Positions 62,301 to 64,000 of a stretch of 64,000 nt of DNA are shown here, one piece after another; position 1 is the stretch's first letter; each line of letters begins with the position of its first letter. A program made the position numbers and the translations under genes. The DNA is from Diplonema papillatum (Eukaryota; Euglenozoa; Diplonemea; Diplonemida; Diplonemidae), in the NCBI GenBank assembly GCA_030068145.1, contig JAPJBO010000118.1, positions 124,001 to 188,000 of the forward strand, given 5' to 3'. The notes under the pieces were generated by a model. It saw nothing but the letters and a program-made list of their open reading frames with translations, did no database searches and was not told the DNA's origin.

Positions 62301-64000
62301 CAGAAACGGTAAATATTGTCCCAGTTGCTCCAGTAGCTGTATGCACCGACGATATTCTCGTCGTATTCGTGGCTGTTACGGAGCATCGGCTCGTGGTGCG
62401 ACGTGCTGATCACGATCGCATATTCGTCGGCCATCTCCTTATTGCCTGGTACCAGATAAAACGGAGTGGTCATGACCGGCCACTCATGCATCGCAGGCCA
62501 AATCATGTTCGAGTGCAGGCGAAGCAGCAGTTCATAGATCGTGCCGTACGTCTTCGGCCCGATGTTGCCCACTTCCGGTTCGAATTTCTGCGCCGCCCAC
62601 GGCTGCAGCCCCCAGTCCTCGTCGTTGAGGAAAATGCCTCGATACTTCACGGCAGGCGACAACTGGGTATGGCTCCCGCTGATGAAGAGAGCGGCTTTGT
62701 GCTCCACAGCGACATCGCCCCACCAGTACCACGGAGAGACACCCATCGACTCCGAGAGACCAAACACTCCGAACGCCGTGCCCCGGCGGTCGCTGCCCAC
62801 AATGATCAGCGCCCTGTCCACGTCCGCCATCGGATTCTCCACCACGACAGCCATGTACGCCTCCCATTTCCCTTCGATCGCAGTGACGTCGAGCTTGCCT
62901 GCCGTGATAAGCCCGTCAATCAACGGACTCGCCCCGATGGTGCCGATCAAAATCGCTGCGGCAGCGGCGGGAACTCCCGTAGAAACCGTCGGGATCAAGT
63001 CTGTCACGCGCTCCACGTCATCGCGCAGGGCTTTCGCCGCAATCCCGACCACCGCCGCATCATCTGCGCTGTGGTAAATGACAGCCGTCTCCCCACTCCC
63101 GGCAATCCGCAGTGCCTCCGCCGAATCCGTCGTGCTGACCGCCATGAACGGCACATCGAAAAAGCTCGAGGACGGCGGAGCTGAGCCGCCGTCATAGGCC
63201 CGCCAGGTACGCGTCGATCGGTATGGGGAGTCTACGGGTGGTGCTTGTGTTGCAGGAATATCGCTTGCTGCGACAAGCGTTTTTACCAGCAACGACCCCG
63301 GACCGGAGATGAAGCCGCTGGAATTACCCGAGGTGTACACTCCATCAGGCTGTGCATTCCCGGCAAGCACCAGCGCACCAACCGTGTCCGTTCCGGCAAA
63401 GTCCAGCTGCAGCACAGCCCCGTCGGCGATCGAGACGGTCGACTCGTCGTACAGATATGACACTGCTAGAGTGAGAGTCCCGGCCTCAACCGTGGTATTG
63501 CCACGGTAGCTTGTGCTCGCACCTCGGATAGTCAATGTGCCCGATCCAACCTTTATCAGACCGCCTGATCCGACCAGAGAGCCGGAATAGGTGGTGCTGC
63601 TGCCCTTGCCGCCAATGGACAGGACCACCGGCATGCCGACACTATCCGAGAGCATCATGTTCCCGGTCCCCGTCAACGCGCCGATATTGAACGGCCCGGT
63701 ATTGGCAGCTCGGCTGAACGATTGCGCGACAATAGTCGAACTGATCGTGTTCAGCGTGGCTTCAGCCAGGGCATCCCGATGGTTCAGCCGCAGCAGCCCG
63801 TTTCCCGAGTTTGCGGGCGTGTTGGCACATAATGTCATCGTGCCAGTGTAGGCAGGGTTGGCTGCGCTTAGAATCACGGAGCCTGTGTCCCCGCCAGAGT
63901 TGATATACGGACCAGATATATTCAGGGGTGCTGAACCGCTGATTGGAGCCATGATTTCGAGCGTGTCGGAGCTGGATGCGCCGAACGAGGACTCGGAAAT
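59381..64000 (-). CDS. GH115 alpha-glucuronidase, multidomain, 5' end beyond the window
   Basis: The frame is open from the window edge to the stop at 59381, at least 1539 residues; the ATG at 63952 is internal. Numbering from that Met, residues 1-225 are Gly/Ser/Thr-rich strands with GSGTLTIRGASTSYRGNTTV, the autotransporter-associated beta-strand repeat common in Verrucomicrobia and Planctomycetes. Residues 260-430 match the N-terminal domain of GH115, and 430-800 its catalytic region (YRGIFLNDEDWGLQPWAAQK, SNMIWPAMHEWP, ILWPDDNHGYIRQL). A BACON-like strand domain (about 950-1030) and a GH115 C-terminal domain (1044-1200) follow, then two tandem modules of about 140 residues (1203 and 1353) that look carbohydrate-binding. 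GH115 enzymes remove glucuronic acid from xylan. No intron is present. The last 25 residues end in a hydrophobic stretch without the usual PEP...RR sorting signal. The 650-residue plus-strand frame inside it is a shadow. Confidence 0.85.
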   Translation of the reverse strand: MSESSFGASSSDTLEIMAPISGSAPLNISGPYINSGGDTGSVILSAANPAYTGTMTLCANTPANSGNGLLRLNHRDALAEATLNTISSTIVAQSFSRAANTGPFNIGALTGTGNMMLSDSVGMPVVLSIGGKGSSTTYSGSLVGSGGLIKVGSGTLTIRGASTSYRGNTTVEAGTLTLAVSYLYDESTVSIADGAVLQLDFAGTDTVGALVLAGNAQPDGVYTSGNSSGFISGPGSLLVKTLVAASDIPATQAPPVDSPYRSTRTWRAYDGGSAPPSSSFFDVPFMAVSTTDSAEALRIAGSGETAVIYHSADDAAVVGIAAKALRDDVERVTDLIPTVSTGVPAAAAAILIGTIGASPLIDGLITAGKLDVTAIEGKWEAYMAVVVENPMADVDRALIIVGSDRRGTAFGVFGLSESMGVSPWYWWGDVAVEHKAALFISGSHTQLSPAVKYRGIFLNDEDWGLQPWAAQKFEPEVGNIGPKTYGTIYELLLRLHSNMIWPAMHEWPVMTTPFYLVPGNKEMADEYAIVISTSHHEPMLRNSHEYDENIVGAYSYWSNWDNIYRFWDERVEETAHFENIYTIGMRGRTDAGMSAPSGTTDAQKAQMLQNTIIPDQREMLSTHVNTDASQMPQIFIPYKETLVQYQAGLQLPDDVTILWPDDNHGYIRQLSSASERARSGGAGVYYHLSYWGTPASYLWFCSTPPGMTRYEMLKAWDFEARNIWIVNVGDLKPMEIGMDFFLRMARNPEAFRSFNQDDYFTQWATRTFNSHAESIAEVLGEYFSLNIAKRPEHIASEETSGFSLVSDGDEAQKRLDKFASLVTLADSIYGELSAEQKPSFYEMVLYPVRASYHANQRTLLAERSRLWAEQKRAATATLAAEAHAAREAVMADVQFYNEVNTGGKWNMMLNPAPETDGWSRETQNPFLVPEVGSYTPPAAAALGVAIEGSAAVLKSDVRSELSIFNRAANSSRFIDVFNQGSDAMSWTAEADAPWVVLSETSGTADARIMVSINWDTAPRGNAVLGSVTVAGAGAEHTVSLVVYNPENLDLANLPDAVEDNYAVVIEAEDFAARVDGGDGTGWRRVDKATASQDGMAIEPVTASSLDPTSLPTDAPSLTYNFYAFSTGPVQILTQCLPTHRTTSDHVGVRYVISLNGDNPIVVDVNAEEYTTAWNVNTLRAASVGVSDHKITASGLQTIKVWMVDASVVLDKLTVQLFSGTYMYEVEDLTVHNTSIDTPVVTYTDVPASGGAGVHIQATKASQFGTLILPNVEAGDYEIIISVKKWTSRGIMQLAVAETATGRFMDIGDEQDLYSTTGGYSNLEAIPVKFFSSGPKYLRFMTTGKNPSASGYWILFDTISLTTVTVVTPSGPYVNEIEGLAVHDANTAVVTYADLPASGGSGLDIQATDVSQYAVLMLPNVKTGPYQLTVRVKKSTNLGIMQMAVAEAPTGPYRNIGDEHDLYSASALYTNLEVVTVSFSSDGPKFLRFMVTGKSPSSTGYSILLDTVDLSAPTMSAGSIADLDCFRVLAVLALAQCLFW

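Noticed and set aside
61232..63184. 650-residue plus-strand frame
   Set aside because: It is antisense to the GH115 gene, in high-GC sequence where shadow frames are expected; it has His/Arg-rich composition and no motif.

Overview
This is repeat-choked nuclear DNA of a microbial eukaryote, joined at its right end to a gene of bacterial type. The eukaryotic character rests on a Derlin gene split by GT-AG introns, a divergent 5' fragment of 18S rRNA, remnants of piggyBac, hAT, LINE-like and DIRS-like elements, tRNA-derived SINE-like copies, MITE-like pairs, long satellite arrays and many microsatellites. The lineage cannot be fixed from the sequence; an alga or other protist is the natural guess. 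Only three genes look intact or nearly so: an intronless 816-residue protein with two PH-like domains (minus strand, 7.4-9.9 kb), the spliced Derlin gene (minus strand, 37.6-39.3 kb, last exon not found), and an RS-rich protein that runs into an intron (minus strand, 25.0-25.6 kb).

Layout. 0.6-4.1 kb: a stretch bounded by a 57-bp inverted repeat, with a transposase-like remnant on one strand and a decayed unknown gene on the other. 4.1-6.8 kb: rearranged LINE-like element with a Cys/His-rich reading frame duplicated in tandem. 7.4-11.5 kb: the PH gene followed, beyond its 5' end, by two progressively decayed copies of its first exon-like part. 11.9-13.8 kb: internally deleted piggyBac. 14-37 kb: a mosaic of at least ten dispersed repeat families, minisatellites, foldback-like inverted structures and exon-like scraps. 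36.0-37.1 kb: 20-bp/202-bp satellite, then the 18S fragment, then Derlin. 40.0-46.2 kb: satellite of about 300 bp in three monomer types. 49.9-51 kb: second SINE-like copy and a hAT remnant. 51.2-57.6 kb: two abutting deleted copies of a DIRS-like retrotransposon, the second swollen by a 173-bp array. 58.0-58.7 kb: more host repeat copies. 59.4-64.0 kb: most of a GH115 alpha-glucuronidase gene, open to the window edge, with autotransporter-associated repeats and C-terminal tandem modules as in Verrucomicrobia-type bacteria.

There is no operon or pathway here. The recurring theme is repeats acting on gene pieces: 5' gene fragments duplicated, coding fragments lying between repeat copies, and satellites that share sequence with dispersed repeats. 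The GH115 segment is either a horizontal transfer or a chimeric assembly join; the sequence alone does not decide.
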